Notes: generated by a model from the sequence alone, not told the origin. DNA of 64,000 bases from Muribaculum gordoncarteri (GCF_004803695.1 NZ_CP039393.1:1612001-1676000), one strand, 5' to 3'; positions 1 through 7,748 are shown, counted from the first letter of the stretch. A program made the numbers and translations.

Positions 1-1
1 G

Positions 2-946
2 CATCCGGCCGAGCTGAAATTTGTGCTTGTCGACCCCAAGATGGTTGAGTTCAGCCTTTACAGCAAGCTTGAGCGCCACTATCTTGCCAAGCTCCCCGAC
101 GAGAATGAAGCTATCATCACCGATCCGATGAAGGTCGTAGCCACGCTCAACTCCCTGTGTGTGGAGATGGACAACCGTTACGCCTTGCTCAAGGATGCCA
201 ACGTGCGCACAATAAAGGAGTATAACAATAAGTTCATCCAGCGTCGACTCAATCCCGAAAAGGGACACCGCTACCTCCCCTACATTGTTATCATAGTCGA
301 CGAGTTTGGCGACTTGATAATGATGGCAGGAAAGGAAGTTGAAACTCCTATAGCGCGTATAGCCCAGAAGGCACGTGCCGTGGGTATGCACATGATTCTT
401 GCCACACAGCGTCCGTCGACCAATGTAATCACAGGTATCATCAAGGCCAACTTCCCGGGACGAATCGCGTTCAGGGTATCGCAGATGGTCGACAGCCGCA
501 CGATTCTCGACCGCACGGGAGCCAATCAGCTGATAGGAAAGGGCGACATGCTATTCTCGCACAACGGCGAGATGGAGCGTGTGCAGTGCGCATTCATCAG
601 CACCGAGGAGGTCGAAGCTATATGTGATGCGATCGACGAACAGGTAGGATATCCCAACGCCTATCCCCTGCCCGACTATGTTCCTGAAAGCGACGGTTCA
701 ACAAGCCTCGGAGCAGTCAACGACCGCGATCCGCTCTTTGAAGAAGCGGCAAGATTTATCGTTACTTCAAGCACCGCCTCAACATCTTCGCTTCAAAGGC
801 GTTATTCTATAGGATACAATCGAGCAGGCAAAATCATGGATCAGCTCGAGGCCGCCGGCATAGTAGGCCCCGCTTCGGGAGCCAAGCCCCGTCAGGTTCT
901 TGTCGATTCATTGCAGCTCGAGAGAATGCTTGAAATAACTGCTTAA
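2..946 (+). CDS. ftsK: DNA translocase FtsK, C-terminal part (5' end outside window)
   Basis: C-terminal part of an FtsK/SpoIIIE motor, the septal ATPase that pumps the chromosome terminus through the closing septum and activates XerCD recombination in the family. The frame is open from the first bases of the window, so the N-terminal membrane and linker regions lie upstream. Visible are the RecA-like core with Walker B (VIIVDEFGDL, about bases 286-315), the ATQRPS stretch, and a C-terminal winged-helix gamma domain in the last 65 residues (RRYSIGYNRAGKIMDQLE), which reads KOPS sites in characterised members. A LolA-like gene follows 14 bp downstream, the usual Bacteroidetes neighbour. Confidence 0.95.
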   Translation, partial: HPAELKFVLVDPKMVEFSLYSKLERHYLAKLPDENEAIITDPMKVVATLNSLCVEMDNRYALLKDANVRTIKEYNNKFIQRRLNPEKGHRYLPYIVIIVDEFGDLIMMAGKEVETPIARIAQKARAVGMHMILATQRPSTNVITGIIKANFPGRIAFRVSQMVDSRTILDRTGANQLIGKGDMLFSHNGEMERVQCAFISTEEVEAICDAIDEQVGYPNAYPLPDYVPESDGSTSLGAVNDRDPLFEEAARFIVTSSTASTSSLQRRYSIGYNRAGKIMDQLEAAGIVGPASGAKPRQVLVDSLQLERMLEITA

Positions 947-960
947 AACGTAATTTTACA

Positions 961-1578
961 ATGTCACGACTCATAACTGCAATACTTCTCATTTTAGCCG
1001 TTTCACTGAATGCGGCGGTTCCCGTAACATCGCCCGAGGAGGTAATAGCCTCGGCGGCTAAAAGCTTTAAGAATGCCAAATCGGTAACCGCACCCTACAG
1101 CATGACAATGGACGGCAACACGGTGAAAGGCGAAGCGGTTATAAGCGGCGACAAATTCAGGATAACCACTCCGGGAATGTCGATATGGTATGACGGACGC
1201 ACTCAATGGACCTATTCCTCATCGACCGGCGAAGTAAACGTAACCGAGCCGACAGCCGAGGAGCTGCAGCAAATCAACCCGTTTGCAATAATCAACTCAT
1301 TCCGCAGCAGCTATAAGGCGCGCATGATTTCGTCGACCTCATCATCGTGCAAAATCGAGTTCACGCCTGTCAACAGCCGGGGAGCGCAGATTCTGAAAGC
1401 CACGATAACGTTCAACGCCTCGACCCACATGCCGGTCGACATTGCATTGACACTTGACAATGGAGCGCAGGCGTCGATAAAGGTCGGGACGGTAAAAACC
1501 GGTATCAGTTATCCGGCATCGACATTTGTGTATGACAAGAGCAAATATCCCGATGCCGAGATTATCGACCTCCGATAG
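961..1578 (+). CDS. lolA: LolA-like outer-membrane lipoprotein carrier
   Basis: A 205-residue periplasmic protein with a clear N-terminal signal peptide (MSRLITAILLILAVSLNAAV). The rest fits the LolA/LolB half-barrel: a short helix (SPEEVIASAAKSFKNAKSV), then alternating strands with the FRITTPGMSIWYDGRTQWTY segment typical of Bacteroidetes LolA-like proteins. Family members carry lipoproteins from the inner-membrane LolCDE complex across the periplasm. It lies between ftsK and trxB in the same direction, the common order in Bacteroidales. The family assignment is good; the exact cargo is inferred. Confidence 0.8.
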   Translation: MSRLITAILLILAVSLNAAVPVTSPEEVIASAAKSFKNAKSVTAPYSMTMDGNTVKGEAVISGDKFRITTPGMSIWYDGRTQWTYSSSTGEVNVTEPTAEELQQINPFAIINSFRSSYKARMISSTSSSCKIEFTPVNSRGAQILKATITFNASTHMPVDIALTLDNGAQASIKVGTVKTGISYPASTFVYDKSKYPDAEIIDLR

Positions 1579-1622
1579 TGACACAGAACATTAAAGTTAA
1601 CAACGCATAATCAATTTAAATC

Positions 1623-2567
1623 ATGAGTAACGAGTCAACAAAATGCCTCATCATCGGTTCGGGGCCGGCAGGATACACCGCCGCCATATATGCCTCGCGA
1701 GCCAATATCTCTCCCATATTGTATGAAGGAATAATGCCCGGCGGACAGCTCACCACCACATCGGAAGTGGAGAACTTTCCCGGCTATCCCGAAGGTGTAA
1801 TGGGAGCACAGCTCATGGACGACCTGCGCAAGCAAGCCGAACGATTCGGAGCCGACATTCGCCCGGGAATAATAACCAAGGTCGACTTCAGCAAGCGTCC
1901 ATTTACCGCTGTCGCCGACGATAACACTACAATAGTTGCCGACACGGTCATAATAGCAACCGGAGCGTCGGCTCGTTATCTTGGTCTACCCGACGAGCAA
2001 CGCTATTCAGGTCTTGGTGTTTCAGCCTGTGCCACCTGCGACGGCTTCTTCTATCGCGGACGCACTGTGGCTGTTGTAGGCGGAGGCGATACAGCCTGCG
2101 AAGAAGCCTACTATCTCAGCAATCTCGCTCAAAAGGTATATCTGATTGTGCGTAAGGACTATCTGCGTGCATCAAAGGTTATGCAGAAGCGAGTGATGGA
2201 TAAGAATAACATCACAATTCTCTTTAACACCAACACATTGGGACTCTTTGGCTCGGAATTCCTCGAAGGAGCGCATCTGGTGGAACATGTAGGCACCGAC
2301 AAGGAGCGTAAATTTGACATAAACATCGACGGTTTCTTCCTTGCAATCGGCCACAATCCCAACACCGAGATATTCAAAGGCCAGGTCGACCTCGACGCAC
2401 AAGGTTATGTCGTGGTTTCAGGCGGTTCAACAGCAACGAGCGTGCCCGGAGTATTTGCAGCCGGCGATGTCGCCGACCCGCACTATCAGCAGGCAATATC
2501 GGCAGCCGGAACCGGATGTCGCGCCGCACTCGATGCCGAGCGCTTCATTATGGAATCGCAATCTTAG
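1623..2567 (+). CDS. trxB: Thioredoxin-disulfide reductase
   Basis: A 314-residue NADPH-dependent flavoenzyme that reduces thioredoxin. An FAD-binding motif (IIGSGPAGYTAA) lies near residue 10, the redox-active CATC at residues 136-139, and an NADPH-binding GGGDTACEEA near 155. The C-terminal FAD contact GVFAAGDVAD is intact. Length and motif spacing match the low-molecular-weight bacterial TrxB class. A hairpin terminator follows about 30 bp after the stop. Confidence 0.96.
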   Translation: MSNESTKCLIIGSGPAGYTAAIYASRANISPILYEGIMPGGQLTTTSEVENFPGYPEGVMGAQLMDDLRKQAERFGADIRPGIITKVDFSKRPFTAVADDNTTIVADTVIIATGASARYLGLPDEQRYSGLGVSACATCDGFFYRGRTVAVVGGGDTACEEAYYLSNLAQKVYLIVRKDYLRASKVMQKRVMDKNNITILFNTNTLGLFGSEFLEGAHLVEHVGTDKERKFDINIDGFFLAIGHNPNTEIFKGQVDLDAQGYVVVSGGSTATSVPGVFAAGDVADPHYQQAISAAGTGCRAALDAERFIMESQS

Positions 2568-2595
2568 CAACCTAAAACAATCAATAAATATCTGC

Positions 2596-2633
2596 AAAGT
2601 CCATGACCTCCCTATCAGGAAGTCATGGACTTT
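2596..2633 (+). terminator. Rho-independent terminator after trxB
   Basis: Perfect 12-bp stem (AAAGTCCATGAC with GTCATGGACTTT) around a 14-nt loop, followed by a T-rich tail. It ends the ftsK-lolA-trxB unit. Confidence 0.8.
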
Positions 2634-2668
2634 CTATATTTCTCTAATTGCATTTTTTGCTTAAAAAG

Positions 2669-2699
2669 TTGCATAATCGAAAAATCGTCATTATTTTTG
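2669..2699 (+). promoter_or_regulatory. Bacteroidetes-type promoter for the AAA+ ATPase transcript
   Basis: The -7 box TATTTTTG (2692-2699) matches TAnnTTTG; a TTG triplet (2669-2671) lies 20 nt upstream as a partial -33 box. Transcription would begin near 2706 and give a leader of about 340 nt before the ATPase start. Confidence 0.5.
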
Positions 2700-2706
2700 C
2701 AGCAAA

Positions 2707-3047
2707 TTGGGTAATAGCCCTTGTGGCATAAGCTCATATTTTTACAGTTTAATAACTTCATTTTCAACTATGAAGCATCTACATCTCAACAACAAGAAGT
2801 TCGGCGGTGCCGCTCCCCCAGGGGAGTGAGATGAGGTGTGCATAGTTATTTCCCACCAACATTTTACAACCGCAGAAATGCCCCGACAGCTCGTGGTGTG
2901 TCTTTACGCATCCCTATTCAGCAGCTCGGAGCAGGGAGTACATTGACATGTTGGTAACAAATCCGGAGGAAGGCCTCCGGCTGAGATTAGTAAAATGAAA
3001 TATTAACCCGGAGGGCTTAACGGCTCTCCCTCTAAAACTGTATAAAT
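2707..3047 (+). promoter_or_regulatory. Long structured 5' leader of the AAA+ ATPase gene
   Basis: About 340 bases without a long ORF between the predicted start site and the ATPase ATG. It holds a 19-codon ORF (2770-2829), a strong GC hairpin spanning that ORF's stop (CTCCCC/GGGGAG, about 2812-2826), a perfect 7-bp hairpin CCGGAGG-AAGG-CCTCCGG (2963-2980) and a G/C-rich stretch just before the start (3007-3032). The mix of small ORF and hairpins suggests a regulated leader or structured RNA. No known riboswitch class is recognised. Confidence 0.4.
2770..2829 (+). CDS. Possible 19-residue peptide in the ATPase leader
   Basis: Reads MKHLHLNNKKFGGAAPPGE then TGA, about 63 nt after the predicted transcription start. 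The beginning (MKxLxLNxK...GG) resembles a shortened leader of the Bacteroidales GG-type natural-product precursors (TIGR04149-like), where GG marks cleavage; here only six residues follow GG. No radical SAM or peptidase-transporter gene is nearby. It may be a regulatory leader peptide, a tiny product, or chance. The GC hairpin overlapping its stop codon favours a regulatory role. Confidence 0.3.
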   Translation: MKHLHLNNKKFGGAAPPGE

Positions 3048-4961
3048 ATGACAAAAAAATCCCCTATATCAGTAGATAAAATTCAATTTTGTGATTACTA
3101 TCTGGATCAAGTAAATGATTTGTCATCCATGGACAAATTCCATTACGACGATCGCCGCGATTTCATCAAACATGAATTTTTCGGGGGCATTGCCGTGAAA
3201 GTGGAAATCAATAACATCCGCTACGACAAGGGCGCTCGCCGTGAAGTTTCTTTCAGATTGATAGACATGACCTCACGCTGCCAAGCTGCCATCCTACGGA
3301 AGAGAATCAACTTAGCAAAAGAGGACTTCAAAGAAGATTTTGTTCATTTTCCCGCTGAATCCTCAGGTCTAAAGGGAGGCCACACATATAAACTCGTGGT
3401 AAGCGATGAAAATGTATCGCAAACACTCGCCGAAGAGTTCATCCATGTTTATGACTATCCATTAGGACGGTATTACAATGTATGTAACTGCGGCGTGCGT
3501 CCCGCATGGGAGGACAACCTCTACAAGTCGCTCAACACAATTGACGACCACGACTACTATTTGAGATTCAATCTCACCACCAAAACGCCCTCAATACACC
3601 CGACAATCATGCCCGAGCTGGAACTAAGGCTCCACTACCCTGACGGCAAATATGTTAAGACATACTTCAAGGAGCCGCGCTGCTTTGGGCTTGAAAATTT
3701 TAACAATGACATTTGGAGCGTTGAGTTCCCTTTTACCACTTTCGGTGATGTTAACGGTGTTTTCTATGCCGAACTCTTATGTATGAATCTACCTATTGCC
3801 GGTTTCGTATTTGACACTATGAGCGGCACCGACATAAAAGGGAAATGTGACCCTGAGTATATCATCCCATTGGATGAATATTCGCCCGAAGCTGCCATAA
3901 AGCGAATCGACAATTATCTTCCCCACCGAAATGAATCCGAATCGGAATTTGATGACGATGATTTTGATAAAGTTCTCGACAAATTCATCGCTTCAGAACT
4001 TGAAAATTCAACCGACGAAGTGGAAGAAAGCATCGAATACGACACCGAGGATGCCACGACAAACGAGGATACCACGACAAACGAGGAAGAATCGGAACCG
4101 CTCGTATCGCTCGACCATCTCACCGGCATAAAATCGGCAAAAGAGAAACTGGCGCTATATGAACGCGTTGTACGCTTTAACAAGATGCGAGCCGACAATG
4201 GATTGCCTTATGTAAATGCTCCGCTTCATGCCATGTTCTTAGGCTCGCCCGGTACAGGCAAAACCACCGTAGCCAAATTGATGGGCGAGATGCTGCGACG
4301 CGCCGGAGTATTAAGCCAGGGGCATGTCGTGATAAAAGAACGCGCCACGCTCCTTGGACAAAACTACAACTCCGAGTCGGAAAAGACACTTCAAGCCCTC
4401 GAGGAGGCTCAAGGCGGCATTCTGTTTATCGATGAGGCATATCAGCTCTATCAGGGCGACGATCCCCGCGATCCTGGAAAATTTGTAATCGAAACATTGA
4501 TGACGGCACTCGCCGACGAATCAAACCGCGACTGGATGCTCATACTTGCCGGTTATCCCGACAATATGATGAAAATGCTGAAAATGAACCCGGGATTCAA
4601 GTCACGAATCCCCGACTCCAACATCTATGTATTTGACGACTACACCGAACAGGAGTTGATGGAGATCGCCGAAAACTACTTGACGAGCAATCATTACAGC
4701 CTGTCTGACGAAGCACGTTCGGCACTGGCCAAGCGAGTTAACATCGATTACCTCCATCGTGACAAGAACTTCGGCAATGCACGTTACATAATCAACATGA
4801 TACAGACCGACATTCTCCCCGCAATGGCCCGGAGAGTGACCTCGGCTGAAACTTTTGATTGTAAAACATTAACCGAGATACTGCCTTGCGACATACCAAG
4901 TCGCGACACAACACCTGCCCGACACTCCGAATCCCGTCAGCGCATCGGCTTCACAATCTGA
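3048..4961 (+). CDS. AAA+ ATPase, CbbX/SpoVK-like, with large N-terminal extension
   Basis: A 637-residue cytoplasmic protein with no signal peptide. Residues 1-295 form an unrecognised beta-rich region with several Asp/Tyr patches. Residues about 295-360 are an acidic low-complexity linker (DDDDFDKVLDKF, TTNEDTTTNEEESEP). The C-terminal 270 residues are a CbbX/SpoVK-type AAA+ module: the LTGIKSAKEKL lead-in, Walker A GSPGTGKTT near 396, Walker B ILFIDEAYQLY near 457 and an arginine-finger region near FKSRIPD. Relatives remodel protein complexes (Rubisco activase CbbX, ESX EccA), but the substrate here cannot be told. The gene stands alone with its own leader and terminator, suggesting an independently regulated accessory function. 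Confidence 0.8.
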   Translation: MTKKSPISVDKIQFCDYYLDQVNDLSSMDKFHYDDRRDFIKHEFFGGIAVKVEINNIRYDKGARREVSFRLIDMTSRCQAAILRKRINLAKEDFKEDFVHFPAESSGLKGGHTYKLVVSDENVSQTLAEEFIHVYDYPLGRYYNVCNCGVRPAWEDNLYKSLNTIDDHDYYLRFNLTTKTPSIHPTIMPELELRLHYPDGKYVKTYFKEPRCFGLENFNNDIWSVEFPFTTFGDVNGVFYAELLCMNLPIAGFVFDTMSGTDIKGKCDPEYIIPLDEYSPEAAIKRIDNYLPHRNESESEFDDDDFDKVLDKFIASELENSTDEVEESIEYDTEDATTNEDTTTNEEESEPLVSLDHLTGIKSAKEKLALYERVVRFNKMRADNGLPYVNAPLHAMFLGSPGTGKTTVAKLMGEMLRRAGVLSQGHVVIKERATLLGQNYNSESEKTLQALEEAQGGILFIDEAYQLYQGDDPRDPGKFVIETLMTALADESNRDWMLILAGYPDNMMKMLKMNPGFKSRIPDSNIYVFDDYTEQELMEIAENYLTSNHYSLSDEARSALAKRVNIDYLHRDKNFGNARYIINMIQTDILPAMARRVTSAETFDCKTLTEILPCDIPSRDTTPARHSESRQRIGFTI

Positions 4962-4969
4962 TCATCAAC

Positions 4970-5011
4970 CATCCACACTCTATTCATTACCATCCACACT
5001 CTATTCATCAC
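4970..5011. repeat. Two tandem 21-bp copies before the terminator
   Basis: Two adjacent copies of a 21-bp unit starting CATCCACACTCTATTCAT (4970-4990 and 4991-5011), differing at one base, directly between the ATPase stop and its terminator. Probably a local slippage duplication. Confidence 0.7.
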
Positions 5012-5013
5012 CA

Positions 5014-5038
5014 TCCCGGAATCCTCACGATTCCGGGA
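5014..5038 (+). terminator. Rho-independent terminator after the AAA+ ATPase
   Basis: Perfect 9-bp stem TCCCGGAAT/ATTCCGGGA with a 7-nt loop, followed by TTTTA. Confidence 0.8.
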
Positions 5039-5056
5039 TTTTAACATTTAATCTAT

Positions 5057-5458
5057 ATGAGCAAACATATTAGCGATACACTATACCGAGTCGGCCACAT
5101 AATGAGCTCCGACGAGGACCAGCCAATAATAATGGACCTGCTTGTCGGCTTCAATTTTTCCGATGAGCTTGTCATTGTCATCGACCTCTTCGACTACGAA
5201 GAGCCGGCCTACAACTGTTCGACCGCAGCCATTGTCAACACCGACGACGCCCGCATAATGGCCCGTAGGCACAACATTGCCTACTCACAGCTTCCACGCT
5301 TTATTGCCGAATGTATGGCTGAATGGCGGGGAATCATAAATCCCGGTCTGAATTGTGTGAGGGATTGCTTCAAGGAAATCACCGAATGTCTACTCGACGA
5401 AGGCTGCCGCTTCCGCATAAAACGCACCCACGGCCCCAACTACTACATCTGCTGCTGA
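5057..5458 (+). CDS. Hypothetical protein, 133 residues
   Basis: Not recognised. The protein is acidic in its first half and ends in a basic, Cys-rich tail (FRIKRTHGPNYYICC). It has no signal peptide or membrane segment. The start is 18 bp after the terminator of the ATPase gene; no clear -7 box is seen in that gap, so expression may depend on read-through. Its position between the ATPase and the DUF3791 cassette places it in the accessory part of the window. Confidence 0.6.
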   Translation: MSKHISDTLYRVGHIMSSDEDQPIIMDLLVGFNFSDELVIVIDLFDYEEPAYNCSTAAIVNTDDARIMARRHNIAYSQLPRFIAECMAEWRGIINPGLNCVRDCFKEITECLLDEGCRFRIKRTHGPNYYICC

Positions 5459-5699
5459 CACCCCCTAACCTCTCTCCTCCTTTTCCCTTCCCTCCAAATT
5501 GCTGCCGCATCCAACTTCACCCCCCGCCACATCAACGAAACTCAACCCCAGCGATAAATAACCGCCGCCTCCCTCTGCGGCATTTCGCATCTAAACGCCT
5601 CTAATATTGCTCTTAGCCGCATATTTCATATTGACTTCGATTGCTACCTCAAAAATTATCTGTAACTTTACGTTTAACAACAATGTATTACAAGTAAAA
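5459..5699. other. Gene-free, pyrimidine-rich intergenic stretch
   Basis: The first 140 bases are strongly C/T-rich on the plus strand. A weak hairpin GCCGC/GCGGC (5564-5581) could terminate the 133-residue gene. Near the right end TAACTTTA (5663-5670) is one base off TAnnTTTG with a TTG 19 nt upstream, a possible promoter for the HTH remnant and DUF3791/DUF3990 cassette. Nothing else is seen. Confidence 0.4.
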
Positions 5700-5817
5700 A
5701 TGGAATCGCAAAAAATGAATAGGATAAAAATTGCAGCCCTCTTTTGATACTCTTGTAAGGATTTCAGAACTACTTGATATTGATGTTAAAGATTTAATTG
5801 TAAGCAATAAAGCATAG
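5700..5817 (+). pseudogene. XRE-type HTH regulator remnant, internal deletion and frameshift
   Basis: Bases 5700-5729 read MESQKMNRIK, the typical start of small Bacteroidetes HTH proteins; after a one-frame shift, bases from about 5732 read QPSFDTLVRISELLDIDVKD and end in LIVSNKA plus TAG at 5815, the typical end of the same family. The DNA-binding helices (about 35 residues) between them are missing. The intact gene would be about 70 residues. It ends 2 bp before the DUF3791 gene, so it was probably the first gene of that cassette and may have been its repressor. It cannot make a working DNA-binding domain now. Confidence 0.75.
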
Positions 5818-5819
5818 TC

Positions 5820-6044
5820 ATGGACAAGAAAGAGATATTTAATAGAATTGAATATGTAGTGGCTTGTGTAGGAGCATTCGCCCAGCGGTATCAAATCTCC
5901 AATATGCAGGCCTACGCATATTTGCGCCGTTTCACAGGCATAGATTTCCTTCTCGACTGCTATGCTGCCGAGCATACCCTCTCCATTGACGATGCCGTTT
6001 CTGACCTTCAGATCATTTGCCAACGGGAAGGAGGTAAGATATGA
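5820..6044 (+). CDS. DUF3791-family protein (first copy)
   Basis: A 74-residue protein resembling DUF3791: an N-terminal helix (IEYVVACVGAFAQRY), the middle segment AYAYLRRFTGIDFLLDCYAAEHTLS (about residues 31-55) and a C-terminal helix. Members commonly lie next to DUF3990 genes; their biochemical role is unknown. Its stop overlaps the start of the DUF3990 gene by 4 bp (ATGA), suggesting translational coupling. By context it could be the antitoxin or partner of the DUF3990 protein; that is inference. Confidence 0.7.
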   Translation: MDKKEIFNRIEYVVACVGAFAQRYQISNMQAYAYLRRFTGIDFLLDCYAAEHTLSIDDAVSDLQIICQREGGKI

Positions 6045-6529
6045 TACGACTCTATCACGGCTCCAACGTGGCCATTGAACAGATTGACCTTTCGCGCAGT
6101 AAGCGTGGCAAGGATTTTGGACAAGGATTCTATCTCAACGCCAATCCTGACCAAGCCATGGAGATGGCAGCTCGAACAACTCGATTCCTAAATGAGGGCG
6201 AACCAACATTATCATGCTTTGAGTTTGATGAAGACGAGACAATAAAGAACGGCTTGAACATAAAGATTTTTCCTGAATACTCCGAGGAATGGGCAGAATT
6301 TGTTGTGATGAACCGCAAGAATAATTCCGATGTTCAGGCTCATCCTTATGATATTGTAATCGGTCCGATTGCGGATGATACGGTTGGTGTGCAAATTCGC
6401 CGTTTCATAATGGGGTATTTGTCTGCCTCCGCATTAGTTGAAGAGCTGAAATTCCGTGGCGACCATGCAGTCCAATACTTCTTTGGTTCCCCCAAAGCTG
6501 TAGAACACTTAAAACGCATCGAATTATGA
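6041..6529 (+). CDS. DUF3990 protein, ADP-ribosyltransferase-like candidate toxin
   Basis: A 162-residue protein of the DUF3990 family. The start LYHGSN (Tyr5, His6) resembles the first ART motif, GKDFGQGFYLN (23-33) resembles the NAD-pocket GxGFY strand of PARP-like folds, and AVQYFFGS (143-150) is the conserved C-terminal motif with a Gln where classical enzymes carry a catalytic residue. It overlaps a DUF3791 gene by 4 bp on each side, so all three are probably translated together. The layout, with a broken HTH gene in front, looks like a toxin-antitoxin or defence cassette. ADP-ribosylation activity is inferred from family fold arguments only. Confidence 0.72.
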   Translation: MIRLYHGSNVAIEQIDLSRSKRGKDFGQGFYLNANPDQAMEMAARTTRFLNEGEPTLSCFEFDEDETIKNGLNIKIFPEYSEEWAEFVVMNRKNNSDVQAHPYDIVIGPIADDTVGVQIRRFIMGYLSASALVEELKFRGDHAVQYFFGSPKAVEHLKRIEL

Positions 6530-6747
6530 CACAAGACATACAGTTTCAAATAGAATGCCTTGCGGCAGAACTCGCTGAAATGCTCATGGCAGAATATAAC
6601 TGGGACATACACCGTGCTCTTGACGAACTGTATTTATCAACCACCTTCGCCAAGCTCAACGACCCCGAATGCGGCCTCTACTATCAAGGAGCCGTCTATA
6701 TCTTCCAGTTCCTTAAATCCGAGATCGAAACCGGCAAAATCGCATAA
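6526..6747 (+). CDS. DUF3791-family protein (second copy)
   Basis: A 73-residue protein with the same layout as the 5820-6044 product: an N-terminal helix (FQIECLAAELAEMLMAEYNW), a middle ALDELYLSTTFAKLNDPECGLYYQG and a hydrophobic C-terminal helix. The two DUF3791 proteins are clearly divergent, so this is not a recent duplication. Its ATG overlaps the DUF3990 stop (ATGA). The two copies may contact different faces of the DUF3990 protein, or one may have another partner. Confidence 0.65.
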   Translation: MTQDIQFQIECLAAELAEMLMAEYNWDIHRALDELYLSTTFAKLNDPECGLYYQGAVYIFQFLKSEIETGKIA

Positions 6748-6904
6748 ACCAAATTATTAACTATTGCAATACTGCTTGACAGAGGCTGCAATGGGATGGA
6801 AAAGCATATCTTTTCAAACTAAATGCGACATGGAGAAAGATGATGACAACGTTAGGATACATCGACAAGCTCTGGGACTTGGAGGATGCTGTTGAGGTTG
6901 TCGG

Positions 6905-6974
6905 TTGAAGCATCGCAATGGCAGCATGGCGATAACAGCATTGCGTTAACAGCATGGTAATAACAGCATGACAG
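6905..6974. repeat. Five imperfect 14-bp tandem units
   Basis: Units begin at 6905, 6919, 6933, 6947 and 6961 with cores TTGAAGCAT, TGGCAGCAT, TAACAGCAT, TAACAGCAT and TAACAGCAT; the last three share the full 9-bp core. The array lies just downstream of rprY (minus strand), next to its likely terminator. Confidence 0.7.
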
Positions 6975-7000
6975 GCGGCCCTCGGTGGGGAGGGTCGCCT
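6972..7000 (-). terminator. Hairpin downstream of rprY
   Basis: An 11-bp stem with one G-T pair (AGGCGGCCCTC against GAGGGTCGCCT) 30-60 nt past the rprY stop. The minus-strand tail is not T-rich, so this may act as a 3' stabiliser rather than a strong intrinsic terminator. Confidence 0.4.
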
Positions 7001-7031
7001 GCGATGTTTCGGTGTATTCAATGAAGGGTGT

Positions 7032-7742
7032 TTACTTTGTCTTCGATTCAACTTCGGGGGCGATGAGCTTGTAGCCCTTGCCGTGGATGTTGATGATTTC
7101 AATCGAAGGATCATCCTTCAAGTGCTTACGCAGCTTGGTGATGTAAACATCCATCGAACGTGCATTGAAGTAGTTGTCGTCGATCCAGATGGTCTTAAGC
7201 GCGAAGTTACGTTCAAGAATCTCATTAACATGGGCACAGAGAAGGCTCAACAGCTCCGACTCCTTGGTGGTAAGCTTTGTCACCTTGTCGTCGATCATCA
7301 ACACTTGCTTCTGGGTGTCAAAAGTAAAGCGTCCGATCTTGTACATGGTAATCTCCTTACCCTTCTTTCCCTTTACACGACGCAATATGGCTTCGATACG
7401 GAACACGAGTTCCTCCATAGAGAAAGGTTTGGTGATATAGTCGTCGGCTCCGATTTTGAAGCCCTCAAGTATATCTTCCTTCAAAGACTTGGCGGTGAGG
7501 AAAATGATAGGAACCTCTGAATTGACAGTGCGAATTTCCTGTGCCAATGCAAATCCGTCCTTTTTAGGCATCATCACATCCAGGACACATAAATCGTATT
7601 TTCCCTTAAGGAATGCTTTATAACCGGCCTCTCCGTCAGGAAACAAGTCGGCATTGAATCCCTTTGCCTGAAGATATTCTCGCAGCAACATGCCAAGATT
7701 CTCGTCATCCTCGCATAGTAATATACGCAAACGCTCTTCCAT
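7032..7742 (-). CDS. rprY: OmpR-family response regulator, RprY-like
   Basis: A 236-residue regulator with an N-terminal receiver domain (acidic pair Asp12/Asp13, phosphoacceptor Asp55 in LCVLDVMMPKKDG, TKPFS with the conserved Lys near 106) and a C-terminal winged-helix DNA-binding domain (about 135-228). It ends RKHLKDDPSIEIINIHGKGYKLI. The sequence and pairing match RprY of Bacteroides fragilis. The sensor kinase gene lies 6 bp upstream in the same direction, so both come from one transcript. In Bacteroides this pair affects envelope stress and sodium/redox genes; the targets here are unknown. Confidence 0.85.
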   Translation of the reverse strand: MEERLRILLCEDDENLGMLLREYLQAKGFNADLFPDGEAGYKAFLKGKYDLCVLDVMMPKKDGFALAQEIRTVNSEVPIIFLTAKSLKEDILEGFKIGADDYITKPFSMEELVFRIEAILRRVKGKKGKEITMYKIGRFTFDTQKQVLMIDDKVTKLTTKESELLSLLCAHVNEILERNFALKTIWIDDNYFNARSMDVYITKLRKHLKDDPSIEIINIHGKGYKLIAPEVESKTK

Positions 7743-7748
7743 AATAGT

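Noticed and set aside
5564-5581. Strong terminator after the 133-residue gene
   Set aside because: Only a 5-bp stem with a weak T tail; mentioned as possible, not annotated separately.
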